Shown: positions 38,439 through 50,468, numbered from the stretch's first letter. The stretch is 64,000 nt of DNA from Kuschelorhynchus macadamiae (GCA_030620095.1 JAUTXW010002365.1:248001-312000), one strand, 5' to 3'. Made by a program: numbers and translations. Notes: a model not told the origin generated them from the sequence alone.

Positions 38439-41400
38439 GTCCTCTTCTTACTGTAAATTCCAAGAATCTATATTATATCGATGACGCATCAAAATCATTC
38501 AAACTTCTCATTGATACCGGTGCAGGCATTTCTATATTTAAGGAAAACACCGTACAAAAATTTCCTACACGATTTCCCGAAAATGTCACTATTCAGGGAA
38601 TTACCGATGAAAAACTTTCAATATCTCAATCTACACTCATACCTTTTACTATTGGTGATCCACGCAAAGTGTATATTTGCAATTTAGATATAGATTTCGA
38701 CGGTATATTAGGATTGGATTTCTTGGAACATTATGAATGTATTGTAGATCTGAAATCAAAACAACTTATTACAAATTTTAAAACTATGCCCCTTCACAAA
38801 GTAACCACAACTACAGCCATATCAGATGTACAAGAATGCATTAAAAACCGTAATAAAATTTCTATAGAGGCTAGAACTGAAAAAATTTTCAAACTCAAGT
38901 GCGAACTATTTAATACGGATGCTATACTTCTCGCATATGTCAAAGAAAATGTTAGATTGCCAAATGCCCTGGTTAAGGTTAATGAATGCGGTGAATTTTT
39001 TACATCTATAATTAACTCAAATGCTATAGAAAAAACAATCGACTTTTCAAATTTAAATATCGAACCTTTTGACCCTGGAATTGATACTGAAACAATTTTT
39101 AACTTAAATACCTACCCTATACAAAACGCAGTTTTAGATAGGCGCTCAATTATTAAAGACCAGTTACGCACCGAACATTTAAACAACGAAGAAAACGATT
39201 TAATAACTAACCTATGTCTCGAATTTTCCGATATCTTTTATTTAGAAGGCGATAATTTATCTTTTACCAACGAGATCAAACATTATATAGATACTAATAA
39301 TTCAAGGCCCGTATTTACCAAATCATATAGATATCCTCACATTCATAAAGAAGAGGTAAAAAGCCAGGTAAATAAAATGTTAGAGCAAGGAATTATTCGC
39401 CAGTCCATCTCTCCATGGTCCTCCCCGGTTTGGGTTGTTCCCAAAAAATTGGATGCCTCTGGAAAACCCAAATGGCGTGTAGTTATAGACTACCGCAAGC
39501 TGTACGAGCTTTCTATAGCTGATAAATATCCTCTTCCGAACATTTCCGACCTTCTCGATCAATTAGGGAAATGTCAATATTTCACAACCCTCGACTTGGC
39601 TTCTGGTTTCCACCAGATCGAGATCAATCCAAAAGACATCGAGAAAACTGCCTTCTCTGTTGAAAATGGCCATTACGAATTCGTCCGTATGCCATTCGGT
39701 TTAAAGAATGCCCCGTCCACATTCCAAAGAGTCATAAACAACATCCTTCTCGGTATTCAAAATGAACGTTGCTTAGTGTATATGGATGACATCATCGTGT
39801 ACTCTCCAACAATACATGAACATATTTCAAGACTAACAGAAGTCTTCAAGCGTCTCCGCAAAGCCAACTTAAAGATCCAACCTGATAAATGCGAATTCCT
39901 TCGAAAGGAAGTTGCTTATCTAGGACACCTTATTACCCAAAGTGGAGTAAAACCTAATCCAAGCAAAGTTGAATGCATTCAGAAATTTCCTATGCCAACA
40001 AATCCTAAAGAAATAAAGTCATTCTTAGGTCTTGCTGGATATTACAGACGCTTCATCCCAAATTTTGCCAAAATATCAAAACCTCTGACCAAGTTATTAC
40101 AAAAGGACGTCCCATTCACATTCGACGCGGAATGCAAAACCTCATTTTCTGACCTGAAAAAGGCACTTACATCGGACCCAATCTTAATTTACCCCAATTT
40201 CGAAGAAACTTTCTTGCTAACCACAGACGCTAGCGCATTCGCTATTGGAGCCGTCTTGTCTCAAGGTCTCATCGGAAAAGATCTTCCGATAGCATATGCA
40301 TCTCGAACTCTGTGTAGTGCTGAAACAAAGTATTCTACCATAGAAAGAGAATTATTAGCCATTGTATGGGCTGTCAAACACTTCAGACCATATCTTTTTG
40401 GTCGAAAATTTGTTTTGGTAACAGATCATCGCCCTTTGACTTGGCTATTTTCAATTAAGGACCCCGGCAGTCGCCTAGCTCGCTGGCGCCTTAAACTCGA
40501 GGAATATGATTACAAGATTGAATATAAACCCGGCCGAATAAACAAAAACGCAGACGCCTTATCACGTATTAAAATTAACCATTTTAAAAATTGCTCAGAT
40601 TTTCAATCAACCATCGCTATTTACGCCTCAAATGAAGACGACTTTAATAACAGACCCTCGACCAGCAAACAAAATTCATTTTCAGAAATAATAACCGAAA
40701 ACGATCTAGACGATAATGAAATAACCGACAAATACAATAGATTTGTTAATTTATACAAGACAAAATCAATCATCGATTATTCCAAAATCGAAATTTCCAA
40801 TGATCAATTTTTGGACAAATCAAACAAAAATATTGTCACTTTCTTTTGGCAAACTAAAATAGAAGATTTTCATTTTAAAATTATAGAGGACCTATTTGAG
40901 GAAAACTATGATTTTGCCCCGCTTACGGTAAACACCCTGTCTAGTAAGAGTGTAAAGGACTGCAAATATTTCATAATACCCTTGTCGTATAATACTGATA
41001 CCGTAGTCCAGCAGCTTTTCTATATTATCTATAAATGTCAAGATAAATTCGATCTTTCTAAAACCTATTGTATCGAAAATAATTTACAACTTCCCATCCT
41101 CGAAATATTTTCATTCATTTTCTCTGATAAAGATATTAACTTAAAAATATGCCATAACCTCGTAAGAACCCCAGACCCGGATGAAATACCCACAATTTTA
41201 GATCAACACCATACTGGCAAAAAGAATCTTCATCGCGGTATTAATGAAACTGTCAAACGCATTCGACAAAAATACAATTGGACCGGACTAACTAAAGATG
41301 TCGAAAAACTCATTCGAAGCTGTGAAATCTGCCAAAAAGTTAAAATCTGTAGGAAAAATCTTAGTACGCCCCTAGTCATAACAGAAACTCCAAAAACTGC

Positions 41401-42205
41401 ATTCGAAAGAATCAATATTGACATCTTCGAGTATCCAACTCGTAACTATGCCCTTACGATCCGAGATGAGCTAACCAAGTTCACACAGGTGTACCCAACA
41501 TCGGATAAAAAAGCCTCAACGATTGTCAATACACTCCTGCTATTCTTTCAACATTATGGAACTCCCCTACGGATCCACTGTGACCATGGCCGTGAGTTTG
41601 ATAACACATTAATGAAAGACCTGTGCACACTCTATGACGTCAAGTTAACCTTTTCAAGTGTTAGCCATCCGCAATCAAATGGATCGCTCGAAAGATTCCA
41701 CGCCACTTTAACCGAAATGATTAGGGTTCACACAGCAGAACATCCTGAGGAACACCCATTCAATATCCTCCCCTATTCAGTCATCTGTTATAATAACACA
41801 AAAAACAAAACTCATGGATTCATCCCTTATGAGCTGATATTCGGCCATACGTCTAGCCGACCCCCAGAAACCTTATATAATCAAGAACAACTTATCTCCA
41901 AATACATCCGAAATCTAAATAATAAAATGGAAACATATTACAAAATCGCACGAGCTAGAACAAACGCCCAAAAGGAAAAATCAAAAATCAGATTCGACAA
42001 ATCAGTCTCCGATAAACAACCCGATTATAAAGTTGGTGACAAAGTATATGTCAAAGAATCGCAAATTAAAGACAAAAGTGAAAATAAATTCAATGGCCCC
42101 TTTCAAATTATCGAACTTTACCAAACTTCAGCTAAACTTAAAAACCTTTCTACAAACCAAATTTCCAAAATAAATTTTGATAGGCTAAAGACATACTATG
42201 ACTAG
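38288..42205 (+). CDS. pol: pol polyprotein of retroelement 1 (PR-RT-RH-IN)
   Basis: The frame is open from 38288 (first ATG 38669) and is -1 to gag. Aspartic protease: LLIDTGAGIS with ILGLDFL. Reverse transcriptase: 'YFTTLDLASGFHQIEI', 'RMPFGLKNAPSTFQR' and catalytic YMDD (near 39780). RNase H: 'TTDASAFAIGAVLSQ', 'YSTIERELLAIVWAVKHF' and 'TDHRPLTW'. Integrase: HHCC finger ending CEICQKV, then Asp in NIDIFEYP, Asp in HCDHGREF and Glu in SNGSLERFHATL. A beta-rich tail with 'FNGPFQIIEL' follows. All catalytic residues are present. I see no canonical slippery heptamer in the gag overlap. Confidence 0.95.
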   Translation, partial: LPGFSYTPYEYRPSRQFTPEPNDRDPIENRNTKSREYGSKSQFPGTSVSLSPLLTVNSKNLYYIDDASKSFKLLIDTGAGISIFKENTVQKFPTRFPENVTIQGITDEKLSISQSTLIPFTIGDPRKVYICNLDIDFDGILGLDFLEHYECIVDLKSKQLITNFKTMPLHKVTTTTAISDVQECIKNRNKISIEARTEKIFKLKCELFNTDAILLAYVKENVRLPNALVKVNECGEFFTSIINSNAIEKTIDFSNLNIEPFDPGIDTETIFNLNTYPIQNAVLDRRSIIKDQLRTEHLNNEENDLITNLCLEFSDIFYLEGDNLSFTNEIKHYIDTNNSRPVFTKSYRYPHIHKEEVKSQVNKMLEQGIIRQSISPWSSPVWVVPKKLDASGKPKWRVVIDYRKLYELSIADKYPLPNISDLLDQLGKCQYFTTLDLASGFHQIEINPKDIEKTAFSVENGHYEFVRMPFGLKNAPSTFQRVINNILLGIQNERCLVYMDDIIVYSPTIHEHISRLTEVFKRLRKANLKIQPDKCEFLRKEVAYLGHLITQSGVKPNPSKVECIQKFPMPTNPKEIKSFLGLAGYYRRFIPNFAKISKPLTKLLQKDVPFTFDAECKTSFSDLKKALTSDPILIYPNFEETFLLTTDASAFAIGAVLSQGLIGKDLPIAYASRTLCSAETKYSTIERELLAIVWAVKHFRPYLFGRKFVLVTDHRPLTWLFSIKDPGSRLARWRLKLEEYDYKIEYKPGRINKNADALSRIKINHFKNCSDFQSTIAIYASNEDDFNNRPSTSKQNSFSEIITENDLDDNEITDKYNRFVNLYKTKSIIDYSKIEISNDQFLDKSNKNIVTFFWQTKIEDFHFKIIEDLFEENYDFAPLTVNTLSSKSVKDCKYFIIPLSYNTDTVVQQLFYIIYKCQDKFDLSKTYCIENNLQLPILEIFSFIFSDKDINLKICHNLVRTPDPDEIPTILDQHHTGKKNLHRGINETVKRIRQKYNWTGLTKDVEKLIRSCEICQKVKICRKNLSTPLVITETPKTAFERINIDIFEYPTRNYALTIRDELTKFTQVYPTSDKKASTIVNTLLLFFQHYGTPLRIHCDHGREFDNTLMKDLCTLYDVKLTFSSVSHPQSNGSLERFHATLTEMIRVHTAEHPEEHPFNILPYSVICYNNTKNKTHGFIPYELIFGHTSSRPPETLYNQEQLISKYIRNLNNKMETYYKIARARTNAQKEKSKIRFDKSVSDKQPDYKVGDKVYVKESQIKDKSENKFNGPFQIIELYQTSAKLKNLSTNQISKINFDRLKTYYD

Positions 42206-42208
42206 TCT

Positions 42209-42222
42209 ATTTTTTTTTCCAG
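42209..42222 (+). promoter_or_regulatory. Candidate splice acceptor for env mRNA
   Basis: A pyrimidine run ending TTTTTTTTCCAG just after the pol stop. The env frame opens directly after it with a signal-peptide-like stretch and no ATG, as expected for env made from a spliced message in errantiviruses. Confidence 0.6.
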
Positions 42223-42223
42223 A

Positions 42224-44095
42224 CTCCTTTGGCTTATTCCAGCCGTCTTCTCCCAATACTTCTTTACACCAATCAACAATACCGTTGGACTATTTTACCA
42301 TGAGGAAAATTTTGTCAAAATTACTAACGATAAGTGGACGTTACTCGTATACAAAGATTTACAACCCCTTAAAGAAACTATACAAAACAACGACAAATTA
42401 CTTACTACACTCAGTGACATGTTGAATGACCCATCCCCTAGAACTGTATCTTTTAAAATAGAAATTAAAACACATTTAAGCTTATTAACCCAAATTTCAA
42501 ACGCAGTTAATCAAAAATATAGAGAAATCATGGCAGATACAAAAAAGTTATCTTATAGGAACAAACGCGGATTAATAAACGGCATTGGTAGTATTTTTAA
42601 ATCTATCACAGGCAATTTAGATTCAGCCGATGGCGAATATTACAATGCATGTATAAACAAAATCACGCGAGATGAACGCGAACTTGAAAGCTTACTTAAA
42701 AGTCAAATATCGGTAACTTCATCTGTAATTAAAAACTTCAATTCCACCATTCAAAAGATTCAAATTGATGAAGAAACCTTCAACCAAGACATAGATATTA
42801 TACAGAGCGCTATCATGAACATATCTGATGACTTAGCGTTTTACGAAGGGCAAATTAAAACTCTAAATCTTTGCGAAGCTTTAATGGAAAGTTATGTTTT
42901 TCTAGAAGATTCTTTAAACGATATTATAAATGCCATCACATTCGCTCGTTTGAAAATTCTTCATAGTTCTATAATAACTCCAGGAGATTTGATCACTTCT
43001 CTCCAAGAGATATCGCGTTCTCTATCAAAAAATAATCTTCCTCTCCCTATATATTCATCAAATATTGCCAATTATATTGACTTAATTGAATTAGAATCAT
43101 ACCAGTCCGATAATAGGATTGTGTTCGTTCTTAAAATTCCTCTAACTGAACCAGAATCATACACTTTGTATCGAATTTTTCCTATTCCTATTATGGACAA
43201 TCGAACAGGTCTTTTTCACATAATACCAACAACAAAAAAATACATTGCGCGAGATGACGACGCCTTACTATATGTACTACCACAAGACATCTCCAGCTGC
43301 AAGCCACTCGAGACGCACACTAAGATCTGTTCAGACCTTCTGCAATATCCAATCGACAGCGATGCTATCTGCGAAGCACAGCTACTCAGGCAGCAGAACA
43401 TACTACCGAAAACCTGTCAAACATCGATATTGCTAGTCACCGATTACCACGTCCAAGAGATCTCCACGAACTACTGGCTTATCTCAGTTTCCGAACCACT
43501 TCCTGTAACCGTAAAATGTGGAACCAGGAATATAGAAACCCAGATCCTGAAGACGAACTCCCTTCTTAAGTTACAACCAAACTGTAACGCTTTTATTGGA
43601 AGCACAAGAATTCATTCCAAGTACCTTGTGGAGGAATATAAAAATGTAACCTATAAAAGCCATCCTGTTCAGATTCCTTTCGAATGCTGCAAACAGTTCC
43701 CGGAACAGCCTTAAATCCCAAAGCTCAAACCCTTGAAGCTCAGCAACATCAATGCCGATGACCTGAACGTTGCTCAACACCGCCTAGACCAATATTCAGA
43801 AGAGCTAGACAAGTTGATGAAAGAACCCTTCATAACCAAACATATCCATTGGTTTACGATACTCACAATATCAATGGTCGTTGGAATGGCAATCCTCTAC
43901 ATCCTCTGTAAGTGTAGACGTAAGAAGCCACTGAAACTGTCCATAACTGGCAGTCAGGATCCTCCATCACCTCCCAAGCCTAGTCCGAAGCGCTTTGCCC
44001 CATACCAGTTGAGAAGACTAATACCAAAAAGGCGAACTAGCATCCATCCAGAAAATACACAAGAAGAGGAAGAAGCATTTGAACTTCAGTCCTAA
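42224..44095 (+). pseudogene. env: env of retroelement 1 (baculovirus F-like), one in-frame stop
   Basis: A hydrophobic leader (LLWLIPAVFSQ) is followed by an extracellular domain. A furin-type site RNKR at 42557-42568 is followed by a fusion-peptide-like GLINGIGSIFKSITGNLD, typical of insect errantivirus and baculovirus F-type envelopes. Coiled-coil segments and Cys-rich blocks follow. A TAA at 43712-43714 interrupts the frame. The same frame continues with a membrane segment (WFTILTISMVVGMAILYIL), basic CKCRRKK and a Pro-rich tail to 44095. So the ectodomain is separated from its anchor by one stop. Confidence 0.9.
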
Positions 44096-44123
44096 AAGTT
44101 GCTGCAAAGCACCAACTTTTCAC

Positions 44124-44136
44124 TAAAAGGGGGAGC
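44124..44136 (+). promoter_or_regulatory. Polypurine tract of retroelement 1
   Basis: AAAAGGGGGAGC directly before the 3' LTR; primer site for plus-strand synthesis. Confidence 0.85.
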
Positions 44137-44480
44137 TGTTATATCCGTTTCCCATGACCTTCCACGTGCCTCCAGAATGTCGCCACATATTATCACACAG
44201 TTGCGTCATTCACAGAAACCAACATCAGCAGTTTCCAAGAATTGCGACAGTACGCTCGAACACCGTCAGCAGGAAGCCAGCGGATGCTTGCCGGTTTCCC
44301 ACATACCTCAGCAAGATTTTTAATATAAATAGACTATGTAGATTTTATTAAGTAACAGTATAATATTATTCTTTTAAGTTGTAACAATAATTAATGTCCA
44401 TTTGATTTCCAAAGTTGTGAACATATTGTTTTATTTTATTTTAATAAAAGTGTTTTTAAAAAGTGAATTTTTCAAATAGT

Positions 44481-44486
<6 letters not shown>
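44137..44486 (+). repeat. 3' LTR of retroelement 1
   Basis: Identical to the 5' LTR except one G/A difference (CCCACGTACC versus CCCACATACC) and loss of the final ACA, where it runs into (TA)n. Confidence 0.93.

Positions 44487-44536
<50 letters not shown>
44487..44536. repeat. (TA)n between retroelements 1 and 2
   Basis: About 50 bp of TA separates the 3' LTR of element 1 from the 5' LTR of element 2. Confidence 0.96.
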
Positions 44537-44540
<4 letters not shown>

Positions 44541-44877
44541 ATATGCAATATCATACAATACATTGACCTGATTGCCGGCCACACGAGGTGACATTACGCA
44601 ATAGCGACGCGATCTGATATTTCACAGGATGCAACATCAGCAGGAAACACTCTACGTGACTTTACCGTGGGAACATTGCTGATGCTTACAAATATAATAA
44701 TATAAATACTCTTGTGAATATAATTTTAAGTTAGTAATAGAAATAACTAGTAATGCTGTTAGTTTGATATTTGAATTTTAATTTAATTGTTCTAATATTT
44801 TTGTAATTAAGTAAAGTTTGTGTTTTATAAATAAAATCATGTTTTAAAAAGTGAATTTTGAAGTTGTCGTGATAACA
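44537..44877 (+). repeat. 5' LTR of retroelement 2
   Basis: 341 bp, TGTTATATGCAATATC...GTGATAACA. The first part recurs inverted at 50139-50427. Confidence 0.92.
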
Positions 44878-44879
44878 AT

Positions 44880-44893
44880 TGGCGCAGTCGTGG
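44880..44893 (+). promoter_or_regulatory. Primer binding site, tRNA-Ser
   Basis: TGGCGCAGTCGTGG, the same primer type as element 1, two bases after the LTR. Confidence 0.85.
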
Positions 44894-45211
44894 TAGGATT
44901 CGTCAATGTCAACAGAACTGTGACGGCGGATTCATCCCTTAACGGAAAAAGAACCAACCCTCTCAAGTGAAGAGTCCTCACTCGACGACAGGAACGGAAG
45001 GAACACCAAGTGAAGCCCCTGGTAGCTCAAAGTCGAGAACAAGACAATTCATGCCTCTTGGAGTGTTTTCGTAAGTAACGAATCATCTCTTTTATTTTTA
45101 AAATTGAATTTTGTGTTTTGAAGTGATTTTTGTTGAATTTCTGTTCGAAAATCTGATATTTCCGTGTTAGTTATTGCTTATTTCTTTTATATTGAATAAT
45201 ATTTTAAGAAA

Positions 45212-45555
45212 AATGCCTGATACACGCTCTCAAACTAGTAGCGCAGCTACTGCCACTGTGGCACAAGATTAAAAAAATACTGTTACTGAAGCTATCGAGC
45301 CCTATAAATTATCCGAGATATTTTCCATTATCCCGGATTTTATGAAAATTTCGAACCAATCCCTGATAACGAAAATTATCAAAATTTTCTGGGACTCCCA
45401 AACCAAAACCATCCCCCGAACAACACCAATCAATCTGTAGATCCTAAGAAGTCCAGGATCAGATCCAGACTCTCAATCTAGACGACATGAACCCCGATTT
45501 GAATTTTACAGAACTCTCTAAATCTCGCTCGCAGTTAATTCAAAAAATCTGCCTT
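45212..45555 (+). pseudogene. gag: gag remnant of retroelement 2
   Basis: Begins MPDTRSQTSSAATATVAQD followed by a stop, then 'EPYKLSEIFSIIPDF' as in element 1's gag. It jumps straight to the acidic gag tail ('NENYQNFLGLPNQNH'). The capsid and zinc knuckle, roughly 800 bp, are deleted. Confidence 0.8.
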
Positions 45556-48500
45556 CATTAACGACGCAACTAACAAATATAAACTCCTAATTGACACTGG
45601 AGCGGGTATAACCATTTTCAAAGAAAAAATCCGAAAATATAACCATTCAGGGAATCACAAATCAAAAACTTCAAATAACCGAATCCACTCTTGTACCATT
45701 TAATGCAGGTGACTCCCATAAGGTTTTTATTTATAATTTGGATATAGAATTTGACGGAATACTTGGATTAGACTTTTTTAAACACTATAAATGTATAAAT
45801 GATTTAAAATCTAAACAACTTGTAACTAATTTCAAAACAATACCTTTACACAAAGCGGGCAACAAACTTGAGAACTTCTCTGAAAAAAATATAAACTCCC
45901 GAAACAAAATTTCGATAGAAGGACGTACAGAAAAAAAAGTTAAAATGCGACCTTGCTGATACAGATGCCATACTATACGCACAAGAAAAAGAAAAAGTTA
46001 GACTGCCTTATGCCCTCGTTAAAATAGACAAAAATGGTGAATTTTTAACATCTGTCATAAATTCCAATGTCATCCCAAAAGTCATCGACTTTTCTGTCCT
46101 CCAAATAGAACCTTTACAAATCCTTGAACCAATCTTTAATTTTAATACTAGCGAACATTGTAATACGGAACCTATTAATAGAATTCAATTTATAAAAACC
46201 CAATTAAGAACCAAACATCTTAACAAAGAAAAACGGGAAGAAATCACTTGGCTTTGCCTTAAATTCGAAGACATATTTTATGTCGAAGGTGATAAATTAA
46301 CCCTAACTAACGAAATCAAGCATACCATCGAAACGAATAATGCTAGGCCCATGTACACAAAATTCTATAGGTGCCCACAGATACACAAAGAAGAAGTCAA
46401 AAAACAAATTGGAAACATTTTAGATCAAGGTATAATACGCCCATCGGTTTCCCCTTGGTTTGGTTTGGGTCGTTCCCAAAAAACTTGACGCTTCGGGGAA
46501 ACAGAAATTTCGTGTCGTTATTAACTATAGAAAGCTTAATGAGCTCTCTGTAGATAATAAATACCCACTCCCTATCATTTCAGATCTTCTTGACCAACTT
46601 GGCAAATGCCAGTACTTTACCACCCTCGACCTGGCGTCTGGATTTCACCAGATTGAGATTCACCCCGACGACATTCCCAAAACCGCTTTCTCAGTCAAGA
46701 ATGGCCATTACGAATTCCTTCGTATGCCATTTGGGCTTAAGAATGCACCGTCCACCTTCCAGCGCGTCATGGACAATATCCTGTTGGGCATTCAATTCAT
46801 TTCATTATTGCCTGGTTTATATGGATGATATAATCATCTACTTGCCTACCAGTCACACCCACATGGATCGACTAAAGGAAATATTCATACGACTTCGCAA
46901 GGCTAATCTAAAAATTCAGCCAGACAAGTGCGAATTTCTGCGCAAGTAAGTTGCATACCTCGGGCAACTCGTCACCAAAGATGGCGTAAAGCCGAATCTA
47001 GCGAAAGTCGAATGTATCCAAAATTTTCCTCCACCCAAAAATCCCAAGGACACTAAATCTTTTCTAGGACTCGCAGGCTACTACCGACGTTTTATTCCTA
47101 ACTTCGCTAAAATGTCAAAGCCTCTTACAAAACTTCTTAAGAAGGATGTCGAATTCCTTTTCGACACTGAATGCAAGACTTCCTTTGAAACCATAAAGCA
47201 AGCTCTTTTGTCTGACCCTATATTCATACCCTGACTTCGAAAAACCCTTCATTCTAACAACCGACGCCAGCGCATTCGCTATCGGCGCAGTTCTCTCGCA
47301 TGGACCAGTAGAAAGAGACCTTCCTATAGCTTATGCATCCCGAACCCTTTGCAATGCCGAATCTAAATATCCTACTATCGAACGGGAAGCGCTAGCAATC
47401 GTATGGGCTGTCAAGCACTTACGGCCATATCTCTTTGGTAAAAAATTTACCTTGATAACAGACCATAGACCGCTAACATGGTTTTTTTCTATAAAAGATC
47501 CGGGGAGTAGGCTAGCAAGATGGCGCTTAACACTCAAAGGTTACAATTGTAAGATCGAATACAAACCTGGCAAAATAAACAAGAATGCAGATAGACTCTC
47601 AAGACTTAAGATAAACTGTTTTGAAGAATGCGCAAAACTACAAACGTTTATGCCACCAATGACGAAGAAACCGAACCTGACGAAACAGCAGAAAATAGTA
47701 CTGAAGACGAGGATCAGGAAATACACGAAGATTACAACAAATTCGCAGAGTTTTACAAAAGCAGATCCCTCATAAACTATTCAAAAGTAGAGATTGCGAA
47801 TACACAACTACTAGATAAATCGAACAAAGAAATAGTCACCTTCTTTTGGAAAGACAAATTGCAAGAAATGCATCACAAAATCATTGATGATATATTCGAA
47901 GAAAATTACGACCTTAAAGGCTCAAGAAACAACATAGTGAACAGTAAATCTATAAGATATAGGAAATACTACCTTTCGATCCCGAAATCGTGGCCCCACG
48001 TCTCTTTTACGGCCTATTCAAAGTTAAAAACGATTTTAAAGAATCAAGCATATATTGCGTGGAAAATAATGTGGAACTGCCGATTTTAGAAATGCTGTCT
48101 TACATCTTAGCAGATAAAGATTTAAAATTCAAAATATGCCAAGATCTCATCCGAACGGCAGATGAAGAAAAACGACCACAAATACTAGACCATTACCATC
48201 AAAGAATGTTAAACCTTCACAGAGGTATAAACGAAACCGTTAGGCGTATAAAAGTAAAATACAACTGGCTTATCTTAATGAAAGACGTCGAGAAACTAAT
48301 AAAGTGTTGCGAAACTTGCCAAAAAGTAAAAATTTGCCGAAAAAATCATAATAGACCATTAGTTATAACCGAAACACCAAAGACGCAATTCGAAAGAGTA
48401 AATATAGACATTTTCGAATATCCCACAAGAAACCACGCTCTTACAATAAGAGACGAGTTAATGAAATTTACTCAAACCTATCCGCTTTCAGACAAATTAG

Positions 48501-49191
48501 CGAAATCAGTCGTCAACACCCTTTTAGTGTTTTTTCAACACTACGGTACACCCCTTAGGATCCATTGCGACTATGGGCGTGAGTTCAATAACTCCCTTCT
48601 AAAAGACTTTTGTTACCTCTTCGATATAAAAATGTCCTTTACAAGTGTTAGCCACCCGCAATATAATGGCTCAGTTGAAAGATTTCACGCGACACTCTCC
48701 GAAATGATTAGAGCCAATCTCGCCGAGAAACCAGACGAACATCCGTTTAACGTTCTCTCATATGCCGTCATCTGCTACAATAACACGCAAAACAAAACAC
48801 CCGGATTTACAGCCTACGAACTGCTATTCGGGCATACATCTAGTAGACCACCCGAAACCCTGTACAACCAAAAAGAACTAATATTAAAATACGTACGAGA
48901 CTTGAACAATAAAATGAACTATCTTTACAAACTCTCAAGATGAAAGACAGAAAACCAAAAAGAAAAAGCTAAAATAGGATTCGATCAGTCTGTTTCGAAA
49001 AACCCATATGAATATAACATTGGAGATAAAGTATACGTAAAACAATCGCAAATAAGAACGAAAGCCGAAAACCTTTTCAACGGACCTTTTGAAATTACCG
49101 AAATTTTCCAAAATTCAGCCACTCTCCTAAATCCCCAAACAAATCAAACTTCTAAATTTAATTTCGATAGGCTAAAGCCGTATTCTGAATA
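45556..49191 (+). pseudogene. pol: pol remnant of retroelement 2
   Basis: Protease (LLIDTGAGITIFK, then ILGLDFF), RT ('YFTTLDLASGFHQIEI' at about 46620, YMDD near 46820 after a frame change), RNase H ('TTDASAFAIGAVLS', 'TDHRPLTW') and integrase (47990-48943, open; HCDYGREF and SVERFHATL) are all present. Frame breaks occur near 45640, 45940, 46455, 46810, 46950 (TAA), 47225, 47640, 47960 and 48940 (TGA). Not functional. Confidence 0.9.
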
Positions 49192-49199
49192 GATCTTCT

Positions 49200-50138
49200 T
49201 CTTTTCAGATTCTACTGGCTGATCGTAGCCACCCTTGCGCAATACTCCATCACACATCCTCCTTGAAGAAAGAACCATTAAAATTTCTAACAATAAATGG
49301 ACGCTTCTTGTCTACAAAGAAGTTCAACCCATAAAAGTCGCAATAGTCAAAAAGGATAAAATCTTAGAAAATCCTTTGAATACCTTTATATCTGCAGAAA
49401 CACCCCGAATGATCGCATTCAAAGGAGAAATCCAAACTCATGTTAGTCTTCTAGGCCAAATCTCCGATTAGGTACACCTCAAATACAGAGAAACAATAGC
49501 CGATACCCAAAATTATGCCGAACACCGATCAAAACGCGGACTTCTTAATGGCTTAGGAACAGTTTGCAAAACGTTAACAGGCAATCTGGACGCCTCAGAT
49601 GGCGAATACTATAGTCAATGTATTGAGAAAATGACTTACGACGAACTACACATTGAGACCCTAATGAAAAATGAAATATCTGTAACTACATCGGTTATTA
49701 AGAGCTTTAACAACACTTTACAAAAACTACAAATAGACGAGGAGACATTTAACGACAACGTAGAAAATATTCAAAAAGCAATTCTAGACATCAGTGACAC
49801 TGTTGCCTTCTACCAAGCTAAGGTAAATGTTTTAGATTTATGCGAATCACTAATGGAAAGTTACGCTTTCATAGAAAACTATCTTAATGACATCCTTAAT
49901 GCTATAACATTTGCACGCATTAAAATATTACATAGTCCAACAGTAACACCACTAGATTTGATTAACCCTCTAAGACAAATCTCTCAAGCTCTTCATAAAA
50001 ATAATTTACCCCTACCGGTCTATTCCGATAGCATTGCTAAATACATAGTTACCATCGAATTAGAAGCTTATCAATCCGAATCTAAAATATTATTTGCTCT
50101 TAAAATTCCGTTAGTAGAACCTGAAACTTACACTTACT
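49200..50138 (+). pseudogene. env: env 5' part of retroelement 2
   Basis: Has a leader-like 'FYWLIVATLAQYS' after a CTTTTCAG acceptor, and 'RSKRGLLNGLGTV', the cleavage site and fusion-peptide-like region, near 49530. The ectodomain follows to 'VEPETYTY' at about 50138. Stops and frame changes lie near 49263 and 49470. The frame then runs by chance into inverted LTR sequence, making a false chimeric ORF to 50413. Confidence 0.85.
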
Positions 50139-50427
50139 TAAAACACAAACTTAATTACAAACACTACTTAATTACAAAAATATTAAAACAATTAAATTCA
50201 AATTCAAATATCAAACCGACAGCATTACTAGCTATTTCTATTACTAACTTAAAATTATATTCACAAGAGTATTTATATTATTATATTTGCAAGCATCAGC
50301 AATGTTCCCACGGTAAAGTTTTGCTGATGTTGCATCCTGCGAAATATCAGGTCGCGTCGCTATTGCGTAATGTCACCTCGTGTGACCGGCAATCAGGTCA
50401 ATGTATCGTATGATATTGCATATAACA
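50139..50427 (-). repeat. Inverted 3' LTR piece of retroelement 2
   Basis: Reverse complement of the first ~285 bp of the LTR at 44537-44877 (for example GCATATAACA at 50418-50427 and TGCTGATGTTGCATCCTG). The last ~55 bp of the LTR are missing. A purine tract reads in reverse at 50428-50450. Confidence 0.92.
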
Positions 50428-50468
50428 ACTCCTCCTTTAAGTAAAAAGTTGGGCCGATGCGGCAACTT

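Larger units (their letters stand above)
36454..44486 (+). mobile_element. Ty3/gypsy errantivirus-like retroelement 1
   Basis: About 8.0 kb: 5' LTR, tRNA-Ser primer site, gag, pol, env, polypurine tract, 3' LTR. The LTRs differ at one position plus the last three bases, so the insertion is recent. Pol is a full 1178-codon frame from its first ATG. gag has two stops and env one, all TAA. Both flanks are (TA)n, so the target was TA-rich and a short ATAT duplication cannot be distinguished. Confidence 0.95.

Noticed and set aside
49631..50413. 260-aa ORF as an intact envelope protein
   Set aside because: Its last ~90 residues are inverted LTR sequence; only the first part is env.
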